Assembly (NCBI RefSeq): GCF_018130615.1
Contig: NZ_JAFCKB010000009.1
Location: 62,001-126,000, forward strand
Reading direction: 5' to 3'
DNA from: Bradyrhizobium manausense
GTDB taxonomy: Bacteria > Pseudomonadota > Alphaproteobacteria > Rhizobiales > Xanthobacteraceae
DNA: 64,000 nucleotides
Position numbers and translations under genes: made by a program. Position 1 is the stretch's first letter. Every line of letters begins with the position of its first letter. A model generated the notes under the pieces. That model saw only the letters and a program-made list of their open reading frames with translations, was not told the origin of the DNA and searched no databases. This document shows, in pieces, positions 33,428-41,995 of the stretch.

Positions 33428-33505
33428 CTAGCGCGCGACTCCTTCCACGGCCCAGCCGAAGCGGGTCATGTGCGAGAAGTTAACGTTGCGCGACCATTTC
33501 ATCAT
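33428..33505 (-). CDS. 25-residue micro-ORF, possible leader peptide
   Basis: A short frame reads MMKWSRNVNFSH... and ends ...WAVEGVAR with TAG. Its ATG coincides with the transcription start expected from the promoter-like site just upstream, so translation may be leaderless. A terminator follows 28 bp after the stop, and then the DUF1127 gene. The peptide is basic with two tryptophans. Whether it is translated is unproven; a small RNA is the alternative. Confidence 0.4.
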   Translation of the reverse strand: MMKWSRNVNFSHMTRFGWAVEGVAR

Positions 33506-33511
33506 GGGCCA

Positions 33512-33540
33512 CCGATAGCACGGGAATCGCGCAAAATCAA
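33512..33540 (-). promoter_or_regulatory. Candidate sigma-70 promoter for the micro-ORF
   Basis: The minus strand reads TTGATT (33535-33540), 17 bases, then TATCGG (33512-33517). A start about seven bases beyond would fall at the micro-ORF ATG. Confidence 0.45.
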
Positions 33541-33792
33541 GAGATGTGCGGAGGCTGGCTGCACCTTCAGAGCGAGTGGCGCACAGCCAACCCAACCGGG
33601 CATGCTGCGTGGCCAGCGAACGTCATCATCCCTTGCATCAATGGATGCAATCCGTTAGGCGTCAGCAGCGGGCCTCTTCGTGTCCATGCTGCGAGGCCGA
33701 CGGGGCCGACATCGCCCCTCCACAGGGCTGCAGCAAGCCCCCACCTCCCCCGACAATTCCGACCGACTTCGACGCCGCACGTGCGACTGCCC

Positions 33793-33824
33793 GCACTTGC
33801 CGATGAAAGCACTTGCCGATGAAA
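33793..33824. repeat. 16-bp tandem duplication
   Basis: GCACTTGCCGATGAAA occurs twice in exact tandem (33793-33808 and 33809-33824) directly before the GFA gene's ribosome binding site. It probably arose by slippage. Confidence 0.85.
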
Positions 33825-33830
33825 GAGGAG
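33824..33830 (+). promoter_or_regulatory. Ribosome binding site that decides the GFA start
   Basis: AGAGGAG ends 1 bp before the ATG at 33832, which is too close, and 7 bp before the ATG at 33838. The second ATG is therefore the likely start. Confidence 0.75.
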
Positions 33831-33837
33831 CATGCCC

Positions 33838-34239
33838 ATGACAACTCGCCGCGCAGCGTGCAACTGCGGACAACTGGAGGTCATCTGTGAGGGTGAGCCA
33901 GCACGAATTTCAATGTGTCACTGCCTGGAGTGTCAGCGTCGGACCGGAGCCGTCTTCGGCGGTCAAGCGTGGTTCGCCGAGCAGCGAACCACCATCTCCG
34001 GCACCTCAACCCGGTTCACGCGCCGATCAGACGCTGGCCGTTCAGTATCATTTCGGTTCTGCCCCGTGTGCGGATCGACTGTGTATTGGGAAGCGGAAGC
34101 GTTCCCTGGCCACATCGCCGTCGCCGTGGGATCCTTTGCAGATCCCACTTTTCCGCCGCCCACGCATTCGGGCTGGGAAGCGAAGCGGCATCACTGGATT
34201 GAGCCGCCTCGCGCCATCGCGATCCACCATTCGGATTGA
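33838..34239 (+). CDS. GFA-family zinc protein (CENP-V/GFA)
   Basis: This 133-residue protein has the GFA-family zinc ligands: CNCGQLEVIC at the start, CHCLECQRRTG, then CPVCGSTVYWE. The cysteine spacing matches GFA and CENP-V/GFA proteins, which bind two zinc ions. Despite the name, most members have no proven formaldehyde/glutathione activity. The start at 33838 is favoured by the ribosome binding site. It converges with the frameshifted PEP-CTERM gene (46 bp between stops). Confidence 0.9.
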   Translation: MTTRRAACNCGQLEVICEGEPARISMCHCLECQRRTGAVFGGQAWFAEQRTTISGTSTRFTRRSDAGRSVSFRFCPVCGSTVYWEAEAFPGHIAVAVGSFADPTFPPPTHSGWEAKRHHWIEPPRAIAIHHSD

Positions 34240-34285
34240 GACATCGCTTCGCCCATCGATTTGCAAACGCACTCCTGTTGTCGGC

Positions 34286-35069
34286 TTATCGAGCCAAACC
34301 GGAATCAACCGGCCGAGGCGTAAGGCGGCGCTCATGACCCGAAGCAGACCGGCGCGCGACGCCTGCAAATCCCAACAATCCGAAGCCGACGATCATCATG
34401 GCCCATGTCGACGGCTCCGGCACCGCTGTGGTCACAACGTCATAACTGATCGTCAGAGTGGGTATCGGGTAGCCATTCCCAGCGCTGCTTCCGAGGATGT
34501 CGAAGCAGCTGCCGTTAAATCCGACATACGTGCAATTCTCTGCCCTGGCTGAATGAGAAGCCGGCAGTACTCCCCGCGGGCAGGATCTTGAGCTCGTATG
34601 CGATCAAGTCGGTCAGATCCATCACCGTCTGGCCGTCGACATGGATGACGCCATACGTCGATCCTCCCCTTATCTTGTTGGGGTCGAATGCCGTGCCTTG
34701 GGTGGCATAGGCGGTGAGAAGGATGTCTCCCGCCCGGTTGCCGCCAATTCCACTGAATGTCAGCGTAGAGTTCGTGACCACCGCGTCCGCGGGCAGCGTC
34801 GGCAACGAGAACTGCATCAATGCGGCGTAGTAACCGTCGATCGAATTTCCGGTAATGATATGTCCCACCGTGGCGGAAGCCCCGGCAAAGCTGCCTGGAT
34901 CGAGTGCGAATGGGCCGTTCGGCGAACTCGAGTGATAGCCTTCTGTAAGCCCATTCACGACGATCGTGGCTGCAGCCGCGGTGGCGGCGCTCGATACGAC
35001 AGCGCATGACGCAAGGGCAACGAGTGCAACGAAACGTAGGGCAAAGCGCATTCTGACGGTCGAACCCAT
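34286..35069 (-). pseudogene. PEPxxWA-CTERM surface protein, frameshifted
   Basis: The frame begins at the ATG at 35069, placed after GGAG, and codes for a signal peptide (LRFVALVALASCAVVSSA) and a secreted domain, with an early stop at 34515. Omitting one base around 34538-34541 switches to another frame that reads NCTYVGFNGSCFDILG and then VPEPSTWAMMIVGFG, a basic VARRSAS tail, and a stop at 34286. This is a textbook PEPxxWA-CTERM sorting signal cleaved by an exosortase. So a one-base insertion has split an otherwise intact gene of about 260 residues. No exosortase gene is in the window. Confidence 0.85.
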
Positions 35070-35398
35070 GAGTGGCTCCATTCCTCTGCAGTTATTTCAA
35101 CGACTTCGACATTGCATTCGGTCCGCGCACCCGCATCCGATAGGATGAAACTGCGCCCGGCCTGGGCAGCAGTTACTGCCCAACGTGACCGCAAAATCGT
35201 TCATCACCTTCACCTCGTCCCCACGGTGGGCGACCTTGGCGCAGAGTTAGAGATAGCGCATCAACCGTCTGGCTGAGCGCGAGCGACGTTTGCTTTTGCA
35301 GATTGTCTTCGACGGCAGATGTGACCATCCGGACACGATCGCATCGATCGCGCCAGGTTCCCCTCTCGTCGGAGCGGACTTCGTGAGCTTATGCGCGT
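35070..35398. other. Intergenic region upstream of the PEP-CTERM gene, no gene seen
   Basis: This 329-bp spacer lies between the 3' end of murJ and the start of the PEP-CTERM gene, both on the minus strand. I found no convincing ORF, RNA or terminator. It should hold the promoter of the PEP-CTERM gene. Confidence 0.5.
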
Positions 35399-36925
35399 CT
35401 AGCCACGCACCAGCGAAACCAGCCAGCTCCGGCCGAACAGCACGAGGATCGCGAGCGCGTAGGCGATCGTGCCCCCGACGGCCAATAGCACCAGCGTCAC
35501 CTCATCGTGGAAGCGCATCGCGCCCAAGGAAGTACCGCTGACGCGCGCGATCAGCCAGAACGCGGCAGCGAGGATGATTCCGGTCAGCAGGAATTTGGCG
35601 AGCGACAACAGCCAGGCGCGGTCCAGTACGAGAAAGCCGCGCCGCACGGCGAAGAACAGCACCAGCAAGAGATTGGTCCAGACGCCAACGGCGGTCGCGA
35701 GCGCGAGGCCGATCTGGGCAAGCGATCCCATCAAGGCAACCTTCAGCGCGACGTTGACCGCGATGCCGGTCAGCGAAGCCCGCACCGGCGTTGCCGTATC
35801 CTTGCGCGCGTAGAAAGTTGCGACCGCGCTGCGGATCAGCACGAAGGGGATCAGGCCGATGGCATAGGCCGCAAGTGTGCCGCCGGCGGCGACTGCATCG
35901 GCCTTCGAGAATGCGCCGCGGGCGAACAGCGCGCGCATGATCTCGTCGGGCACGGTGAGGAAGGCGGCGACGAAGGGCACCGAGAACAGCAGCGTAAAAT
36001 CGAAGGCGCGGCGCTGCGCCTTCATCGCGCCGTCGTGGTCGTCGGCCGTGATCCGCCGCGACATCTCCGGCAGCAGCACCGTGCCGATCGCGATGCCGAT
36101 GACGCCGATCGGCAATTGGTTGAGGCGATCGGCATAATAGAGCGCCGACAGCGCGCCGGCAGGCAGGAAGGTCCCGATGATGGTGTCGGCGAACAGCGCG
36201 ACCTGCGTGCCCATCGAGCCGAGCGTCGCCGGTCCCAGCGCCTTGAAGAAGCTACGGACGTCCTCGTCGAGCTTGAGCGGCGCAAAGCGCGGCAGGCCGC
36301 CATGGCGGGCGAGATCGCCGGCCAGCAGGAAATATTGCAGGAAGCCGGAAATGAGAACGCCCCAGGCCGCGGCGTGGCCGGCGGTGGGAAACCAGGCGGC
36401 GAGCGCCAGCGTCATCATCATCGCGACGTTGAGGAAGATCGATGCGGCGGCGGCGCTGGCAAAGCGCTGCATCACGTTGAGCATGCCGCCATAGAGCGTC
36501 ACCAGCGTGATCAGGAGCAGATAGGGAAAGGTGATCCGGGTCAGCTCGATCGCGAGCTTGCGCTGCTCGGCATCCTCGGAAAAGCCCGGCGCCAGGATGC
36601 TCATGGCCTGCGGCATGAACAGCCAGGCGACGATCAGCAGCAGCACTTGCGAGGCCAGCAGCAGCGTGAAGATGCGGTCGGCGAACAGTTTTGCCGCCCC
36701 CTCCCCGCGCTCGCCATGAACGTGCGCGTAGGCCGGCACCCAGGCGGCGTTGAAGGCGCCCTCGGCAAAGATCGCACGGAAATGATTGGGCAGCCGCAGC
36801 GCCACGAAAAAGGCGTCGGCCACGGGGCCGGCGCCGAGGATCGCCGCGAGCATGATGTCGCGGGCAAATCCCGTCAGCCGCGAGAGCAGCGTGTAACCAC
36901 CAACCGTGAAGATGCGTCCGAGCAT
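35399..36925 (-). CDS. murJ: Lipid II flippase MurJ
   Basis: This 508-residue protein has about 14 hydrophobic spans and the MATE-like MviN fold, with the N-terminal TLLSRLTGFARDIMLA segment and ADAFFVALRLPNHFRAIFAEGAFNAAWVP, which carry the arginines and acids of the MurJ cavity. It would flip lipid II for peptidoglycan synthesis. The length is normal. It lies 97 bp downstream of the DegT-type aminotransferase gene, with a hairpin in between. Confidence 0.94.
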   Translation of the reverse strand: MLGRIFTVGGYTLLSRLTGFARDIMLAAILGAGPVADAFFVALRLPNHFRAIFAEGAFNAAWVPAYAHVHGERGEGAAKLFADRIFTLLLASQVLLLIVAWLFMPQAMSILAPGFSEDAEQRKLAIELTRITFPYLLLITLVTLYGGMLNVMQRFASAAAASIFLNVAMMMTLALAAWFPTAGHAAAWGVLISGFLQYFLLAGDLARHGGLPRFAPLKLDEDVRSFFKALGPATLGSMGTQVALFADTIIGTFLPAGALSALYYADRLNQLPIGVIGIAIGTVLLPEMSRRITADDHDGAMKAQRRAFDFTLLFSVPFVAAFLTVPDEIMRALFARGAFSKADAVAAGGTLAAYAIGLIPFVLIRSAVATFYARKDTATPVRASLTGIAVNVALKVALMGSLAQIGLALATAVGVWTNLLLVLFFAVRRGFLVLDRAWLLSLAKFLLTGIILAAAFWLIARVSGTSLGAMRFHDEVTLVLLAVGGTIAYALAILVLFGRSWLVSLVRG

Positions 36926-36985
36926 GCGTCTGTTTTAGAGCATGGCGAGATTAGGTCTAGGTGCAAGCCGCGGGGAAGATCTGCC

Positions 36986-37009
36986 CCCTCTCCCGCTTGC
37001 GGGAGAGGG
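36986..37009. repeat. Intergenic hairpin, REP-like
   Basis: CCCTCTCCCGC at 36986-36996 pairs with GCGGGAGAGGG at 36999-37009 across a two-base gap, a near-continuous palindrome. This CTCTCCCGCTTGCGGGAGAG element is a common intergenic repeat in Bradyrhizobium-like genomes as I recall. It may also slow transcription between the DegT and murJ genes; it has no T-run. Confidence 0.5.
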
Positions 37010-37022
37010 AAGAAGAGCAAGA

Positions 37023-38210
37023 TCAAGCCGCGAGCGCGCCGCGGACGGCGGCGATTACCCGCTCCTGGTCGGCTTCGGTCAAATAGGCGTGCATCGGCAG
37101 GCTGATGACGTCCTGCGACAGGCTCTCGCAACCAGGCAGGCCGCCGTCCGCGACCGGATACTGCTTGTAGGCGGTCTGCTGGTGCATCGACTTGCCGTAA
37201 TAAATCGCAGTCGGCACGCCCTGGGCTTTCAGCGCGGCGGCGAACCCGTCGCGGTCGGTGCCCTCCGGCAGACGGATCGTGTACTGCGCCCAGACCGAGG
37301 TGTTGCCGGGGCTGAGGCGCGGCACCGTGACCACGTTGGACAACCCGCGCGCATAGCGTTCGGCGACCTTGTTGCGGGCGGCGATCTCGTCGTCAAAAAT
37401 CTTCAGCTTCTCGATCAGGATCGCGGCCTGCATGGTGTCGAGCCGGCCGGTCAGGCCGAGGCGAACGTTGTCGTATTTGTCGACGCCCTGCCCGTGCACG
37501 CGGATGCTGCGCAGCGTCGCCGCGAGCTCGTCGTCATCGGTGAAGATCGCGCCGCCGTCACCGAAACAGCCGAGCGGCTTTGCGGGGAAGAAGCTGGTCG
37601 CGGTGGCGAGCCCGAAGGTGCCGAGCTTGCGGCCCTTGTAGCTCGCGCCAAAGCCTTGCGCGGCATCATCGAGCACGAACAGGCCTTCGGCCCTGGCGAT
37701 CTCGGCGATCGCGTCGTGATCGGCGGGCTGCCCGAACAGATCGACCGGAATGACCGCGACCGGCTTCAATCCGGCCTTGCGTGCGGTTGCGATGCCGCGC
37801 TTGAGCGACTCCGGGCTCATGTTGAAGGTGGTCTCGTCCACGTCGACATAGATCGGCGTCGCGCCGGTCCGCGCCACCGGCGATGCCGTCGCGATGAAGG
37901 TGAAGGACGGGCACAGCACGGCATCGCCGGGCCCGACGTTCTTCGCCATCATCACCATCAGGATCGCGTCGGTGCCGCTGGCGCAGGCGATGACGTGCTT
38001 GGCCCCGCTATAGGCCGCGAGCTGCTTCTCGAGCTCGAAGACCTCGGGGCCGTTGACGAACTGGCAATGGTCGAGCACGCGCTTGACGGCCTCATCGAGC
38101 GAGGCGCCGAGCCGGCGGCGCTGCGAGGCGACGTCGATGAAGGGAATGGGTTCGGAACGCAGATGCTGGTTCATGGCCTGGTTCTCGGCGCCTTCTTGCG
38201 TAGTCGACAT
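37023..38210 (-). CDS. DegT/DnrJ/EryC1/StrS sugar aminotransferase
   Basis: This 395-residue PLP enzyme has the sugar-aminotransferase features: ACASGTDAILMVM, the aspartate in VLDDAAQGFGA, the SFFPAKPLGCFGDGGA loop with the PLP lysine, and GLTGRLDTMQAAIL. Members aminate keto sugars of nucleotide sugars for surface polysaccharides. Ten bases separate it from the upstream Gfo/Idh/MocA gene, so the two are one operon. The pair resembles the WbpB/WbpE step in UDP-2,3-diamino-glucuronic acid synthesis, an inference. The start may also be the ATG at 38174. Confidence 0.87.
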   Translation of the reverse strand: MSTTQEGAENQAMNQHLRSEPIPFIDVASQRRRLGASLDEAVKRVLDHCQFVNGPEVFELEKQLAAYSGAKHVIACASGTDAILMVMMAKNVGPGDAVLCPSFTFIATASPVARTGATPIYVDVDETTFNMSPESLKRGIATARKAGLKPVAVIPVDLFGQPADHDAIAEIARAEGLFVLDDAAQGFGASYKGRKLGTFGLATATSFFPAKPLGCFGDGGAIFTDDDELAATLRSIRVHGQGVDKYDNVRLGLTGRLDTMQAAILIEKLKIFDDEIAARNKVAERYARGLSNVVTVPRLSPGNTSVWAQYTIRLPEGTDRDGFAAALKAQGVPTAIYYGKSMHQQTAYKQYPVADGGLPGCESLSQDVISLPMHAYLTEADQERVIAAVRGALAA

Positions 38211-38220
38211 GGGGAGAGGA

Positions 38221-39225
38221 TTAGCTGGCGATGCGGCGCGGGCCCTTGCGGGCGGGCGCCGTCGCCGCAGGCCGCGACGGCGTCTCGAGGCACTGCGTGG
38301 CGATCTCCAGGCTTGCAACGCCCTCATCTCCGGTCACCGCCGGCGTCTCGCCGTTGCGCACGGCCTTGAGAAACGCGATCAGCTCGGCGCGCAGCGGCTC
38401 GTCATGGCCGACCGGCAGATGCCGCATCGAATAGCTGCCATCGGGCTTGAAGCCGAAGCATTCGGTGACCTGGCGCGTCAAAAGATCGCCCATCACGTAT
38501 TTGCCGCGAGTCGCGACCGTGACGCTGCGCGCCTTGAACGGCGTCAGCCAGTTGGTGTTGATGTGCGCAAGCACGCCGTTGGCGGTGCGGAACTGCAGGA
38601 GCGCGATGTCCTCGCGCTCGGCGACCGCGCTCGACAGCTGCGGCTGCACCTCGACGATGTCGGATTCGGTGAACCAGCGGATCAGATCGATGTCATGCAC
38701 GGCGAGATCGATGACGACGCCGACATTGGACATGCGCGGCGGGAACGGGCCGACGCGCGTGATGGCGATGGAGAGAATGTCCTCGCCCGCGATGGCCTGC
38801 TTGACGGCGGCAACGGCCGGATTGAAGCGCTCGACATGGCCGATCATCAGCGTCACGCCAGCCTTTTGCGCAGCGGCGACGATCTCACGGCCCTCTTCCA
38901 CCGTGGAGGCGATCGGCTTCTCGACCAGCACATGGATGTTCTTGGCGATGCAGGCGAGCGCGACCTCATGGTGCAGATGGGTCGGCGCTGCGACCGTGAC
39001 GGCATCGACGCCCTCGGCGAAGAGCTGGTCGAGCGTCTCGAAGCTCGCGCAATTGGCGAGCTCGGTCGCGCGCGTCCGATGCGCCGGCGAAGGATCGACG
39101 ACGCCGACCAGGCTGACGCCGGGCAGACCGGCGAGCACCCGCGCGTGGTTGCTGCCCATCACGCCCGCGCCGATGACGCCGACGCGCAGGCCGGCCTTTG
39201 CCGGTTGTGATCCCTTGGAACTCAT
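38221..39225 (-). CDS. Gfo/Idh/MocA-family sugar dehydrogenase
   Basis: This 334-residue NAD-dependent oxidoreductase has an N-terminal Rossmann motif VGVIGAGVMGSNHARVL, catalytic VEKPIAST (Lys), and the DLAVHDIDLIRW segment. It is likely to oxidise a UDP-sugar at C-3 or C-4, preparing the substrate for the aminotransferase encoded 10 bp downstream. The C-terminal tail is basic (RKGPRRIAS). The manC gene upstream on the same strand ends 181 bp earlier, so the pair probably has its own promoter. Confidence 0.86.
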   Translation of the reverse strand: MSSKGSQPAKAGLRVGVIGAGVMGSNHARVLAGLPGVSLVGVVDPSPAHRTRATELANCASFETLDQLFAEGVDAVTVAAPTHLHHEVALACIAKNIHVLVEKPIASTVEEGREIVAAAQKAGVTLMIGHVERFNPAVAAVKQAIAGEDILSIAITRVGPFPPRMSNVGVVIDLAVHDIDLIRWFTESDIVEVQPQLSSAVAEREDIALLQFRTANGVLAHINTNWLTPFKARSVTVATRGKYVMGDLLTRQVTECFGFKPDGSYSMRHLPVGHDEPLRAELIAFLKAVRNGETPAVTGDEGVASLEIATQCLETPSRPAATAPARKGPRRIAS

Positions 39226-39406
39226 CTGATCGAACCCCGATTCACCGCAAATCCCCGGGCCGCTTCTAGCACGGGTGCCACATTTGTGGCGAATGCCGGC
39301 CTGATTGCCCGGACACGATTTGATTCAAAAAGTTACACGTTCCCCGGGCCTTAGCGCCAAACTGGGGTGCCGTTCGGCCCGGATCGCGTGATTCGGAGTT
39401 TGCTGG

Positions 39407-40825
39407 TTACGACCTTTGATAGTCGTCTTCAATCCGGATGATGTCGTCTTCCCCGAGATAGGAGCCGGTCTGGACCTCGATGAGTTCCAGCATGATTTTA
39501 CCGGGATTTTCCATCCGGTGCACCGCGCCCATCGGGATGTAGATCGACTCGTTTTCGTGCACCGTCTTCACGATCTCGTTGACGGTGACGCGGGCCGCAC
39601 CACGGACCACGATCCAGTGCTCGGCGCGATGGTGATGCTTCTGCAGTGACAATCGTCCACCCGGCTTCACCACAATGCGCTTGACCTGATGGCGCTCGCC
39701 ATTGTCGACCGACTGATAGCTGCCCCAGGGGCGATGCACCTTGAGATGCTCCTCGGTGACCTTCGGCGCGACCGCCTTCAGCTTGGTGACGAGGCGCTTC
39801 AGTCCGTTGGCATCCTTCTGGCGCGAGACCAGCACGGCGTCCGCAGTTGCGACCACGACGAGGTCGTCGACGCCCTCGAGCGCGACCAGCGCCTGGTCGG
39901 TGGTGACGTTGCAATTGCGCGAGTCTTCGAACACGGCCGTGCCGTGCGCGGCATTGCCCTGCGCATCCTTCGGCGACAACTCCCACACCGCGAGCCAGGA
40001 GCCGACATCGGACCAGCCGCAGGACACCGGCACGACCGCGGCGCGCGAGGTCTTTTCCATCACCGCATAGTCGATCGAGATCGCCTTCGCCGCGCCGAAC
40101 GCCTCGGGCTCGAGCGTCACGAAGCCGAGATCGCGGCCGGCATTGGCGACCGCGCCGGACACCGCCTCCACGCTCGCCGCATCGATCCTCCGATATTCGT
40201 CGAGCAGCAGGGCCGCCGGAAACATGAAGTTGCCGCTGTTCCACAGATAGCCCGAATTGACGTAGTCGGCGGCCTTCACGGCATCCGGCTTCTCGACGAA
40301 GCGCGCGACCGCGTGTACCTCGCCGGAGATCACCTCGCCCGGGCTGATATAGCCGTATTCGGTCGCCGGCCGCTCCGGCTTGACGCCGAAGGTGACGATG
40401 CGCCCGCCGCTCGCGGCGGTGAGGCCCTCGCGGCAGGCCGCGACGAAGGCCGCCTTGTCCTGCACGACGTGGTCGGCGGCGAGCGCGAGCACGATCGCCT
40501 CGCTGGTGCGGTTCTGCGCGAACGCCGCGCCGGCTGCGATCGCAGGACCGGAGTCGCGTCGCATCGGCTCGAGGATCACGTCGGCCTCGATGCCGATCTC
40601 GACGAGCTGCTCCAGCACCATGAAGCGGTAGGACGCGTTGGTGATGACGATCGGACGATCGAACAGCGACGCATCTGAAACACGCAGCAGCGTATCCTGG
40701 AAGGTCGAGCGCGCACCGAACAGCGGCAGGAACTGCTTCGGGCGCACCTCGCGCGAGGCTGGCCACAGCCGTGTGCCGGCGCCGCCGCACATGATCAGGG
40801 GGATAATGCGTTTGTCCATCGTCAT
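39407..40825 (-). CDS. manC: Mannose-1-phosphate guanylyltransferase / mannose-6-phosphate isomerase
   Basis: This 472-residue bifunctional protein has the nucleotidyl-transferase motif MCGGAGTRLWPASREV, PKQFLPLFG, and a C-terminal cupin (RPWGSYQSVD, QKHHHRAEHWIVV, YIPMGAVHRMENP). It makes GDP-mannose from mannose-1-P and isomerises Fru-6-P to Man-6-P. GDP-mannose feeds mannose, fucose or rhamnose residues of LPS or EPS. The start at 40825 lies one base from the stop of the preceding epimerase gene, so they form a translationally coupled pair. An ATG at 40819 is an alternative. Confidence 0.93.
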   Translation of the reverse strand: MTMDKRIIPLIMCGGAGTRLWPASREVRPKQFLPLFGARSTFQDTLLRVSDASLFDRPIVITNASYRFMVLEQLVEIGIEADVILEPMRRDSGPAIAAGAAFAQNRTSEAIVLALAADHVVQDKAAFVAACREGLTAASGGRIVTFGVKPERPATEYGYISPGEVISGEVHAVARFVEKPDAVKAADYVNSGYLWNSGNFMFPAALLLDEYRRIDAASVEAVSGAVANAGRDLGFVTLEPEAFGAAKAISIDYAVMEKTSRAAVVPVSCGWSDVGSWLAVWELSPKDAQGNAAHGTAVFEDSRNCNVTTDQALVALEGVDDLVVVATADAVLVSRQKDANGLKRLVTKLKAVAPKVTEEHLKVHRPWGSYQSVDNGERHQVKRIVVKPGGRLSLQKHHHRAEHWIVVRGAARVTVNEIVKTVHENESIYIPMGAVHRMENPGKIMLELIEVQTGSYLGEDDIIRIEDDYQRS

Positions 40826-40826
40826 T

Positions 40827-41816
40827 TCAAACCTTGTAGTGGTCGCGATACCAGGTGACAAAATTGTGGACCCCGTGCTCGATCGGCGTTGACGGTGCAA
40901 AGCCGGTGTCGCGCATCAAATCCTCGACATCCGCGAACGTTTCCACCACGTCTCCCGGCTGCATCGGCAGCAATTCTTTGACCGCCGTCCGACCCAGCTC
41001 CCGCTCCAGAAGTCCGACGACATGCATCAGGTCTTCGGGGCGGTGGTTTCCGACATTGTAGACTCGAGACGGCGCATTTGCGGCAGCCGGATTGTCCACA
41101 GGCACCCGATCGATGAGCTTGGATACTACACGGGTGACGTCGTCAATATAGGTGAAGTCGCGGCGCATTTTGCCATGGTTAAAGAGCCGGATCGGCTGAC
41201 CCGTCATGATGGCGTTTACAAACAGAAACATGGCCATATCAGGCCGTCCCCACGGGCCGTAGATGGTGAAGAAGCGCAAGGCGGTCACAGGCAGCCGGTA
41301 GAGATGGCTGTAGGACTGCGCCATCACCTCGTTCGCCTTCTTGGTCGCAGCGTAGAAGCTCACGGGATGGTCGGTCCGGTCCTGCACGGAAAACGGCAGC
41401 TTAGTGTTGGCGCCATAAACGGAGGATGACGAGGCGTAGACGAGATGACGACAACCGTTGTTGCGGCAACCCTCGAGCACGTTGAGGAAGCCCTGGAGAT
41501 TGGACTCGACGTAACTCTGCGGATGCTCGATCGAATGGCGCACGCCGGCCTGGGCGGCGAGATGCACGACCTCCGGAAAGCGATGCCGCGCAAACAGCGC
41601 CGCCATCGTCTCGCGATCGGCGAGATCGGCCTGCACGAAGGAGAAGCGGGGTCCGTTCCCGAGCTGCGCCAGGCGCGCCTGTTTCAACGCTGGATCGTAA
41701 TAGCTGTTGAGATTGTCGAGCCCGACCACGGACCGGCCTTCGGCCAGGAGCTGCCGGGCGACATGGAAGCCGATGAAGCCGGCCGCCCCGGTGACCAAAA
41801 TCGCCTGATCCGTCAT
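40827..41816 (-). CDS. lpsL: UDP-glucuronate 4-epimerase-like NAD-dependent epimerase
   Basis: This 329-residue short-chain epimerase has GAAGFIGFHVARQLL (NAD binding), VHLAAQAGVRHSI, SSSSVYG and the catalytic tyrosine/lysine in SFYAATKKANE. The AQAGVRHSIE and PWGRPDMA segments match UDP-glucuronate 4-epimerases (LpsL/GAE) that make UDP-galacturonate for LPS core. It is the first gene of a two-gene operon with manC (1-bp gap), and diverges from the flippase-like gene at 41996 (179 bp). Confidence 0.87.
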   Translation of the reverse strand: MTDQAILVTGAAGFIGFHVARQLLAEGRSVVGLDNLNSYYDPALKQARLAQLGNGPRFSFVQADLADRETMAALFARHRFPEVVHLAAQAGVRHSIEHPQSYVESNLQGFLNVLEGCRNNGCRHLVYASSSSVYGANTKLPFSVQDRTDHPVSFYAATKKANEVMAQSYSHLYRLPVTALRFFTIYGPWGRPDMAMFLFVNAIMTGQPIRLFNHGKMRRDFTYIDDVTRVVSKLIDRVPVDNPAAANAPSRVYNVGNHRPEDLMHVVGLLERELGRTAVKELLPMQPGDVVETFADVEDLMRDTGFAPSTPIEHGVHNFVTWYRDHYKV

Positions 41817-41995
41817 CCTGTTCCCAAGCGATCCCAGAAGCCTCGCTGCGGCGCCTCTTTAGCCGGTATCGAGGGGCTCGCAATAGCCCTCCCCATGACA
41901 GCTATTGCAAGATCGGCGCCAAAACCATACCAAAGCGGCCGAATTCGGCGCCTCGCGTCGGGTTGCCTCCAATCTTCGCAAACCCTGCGGACGAG

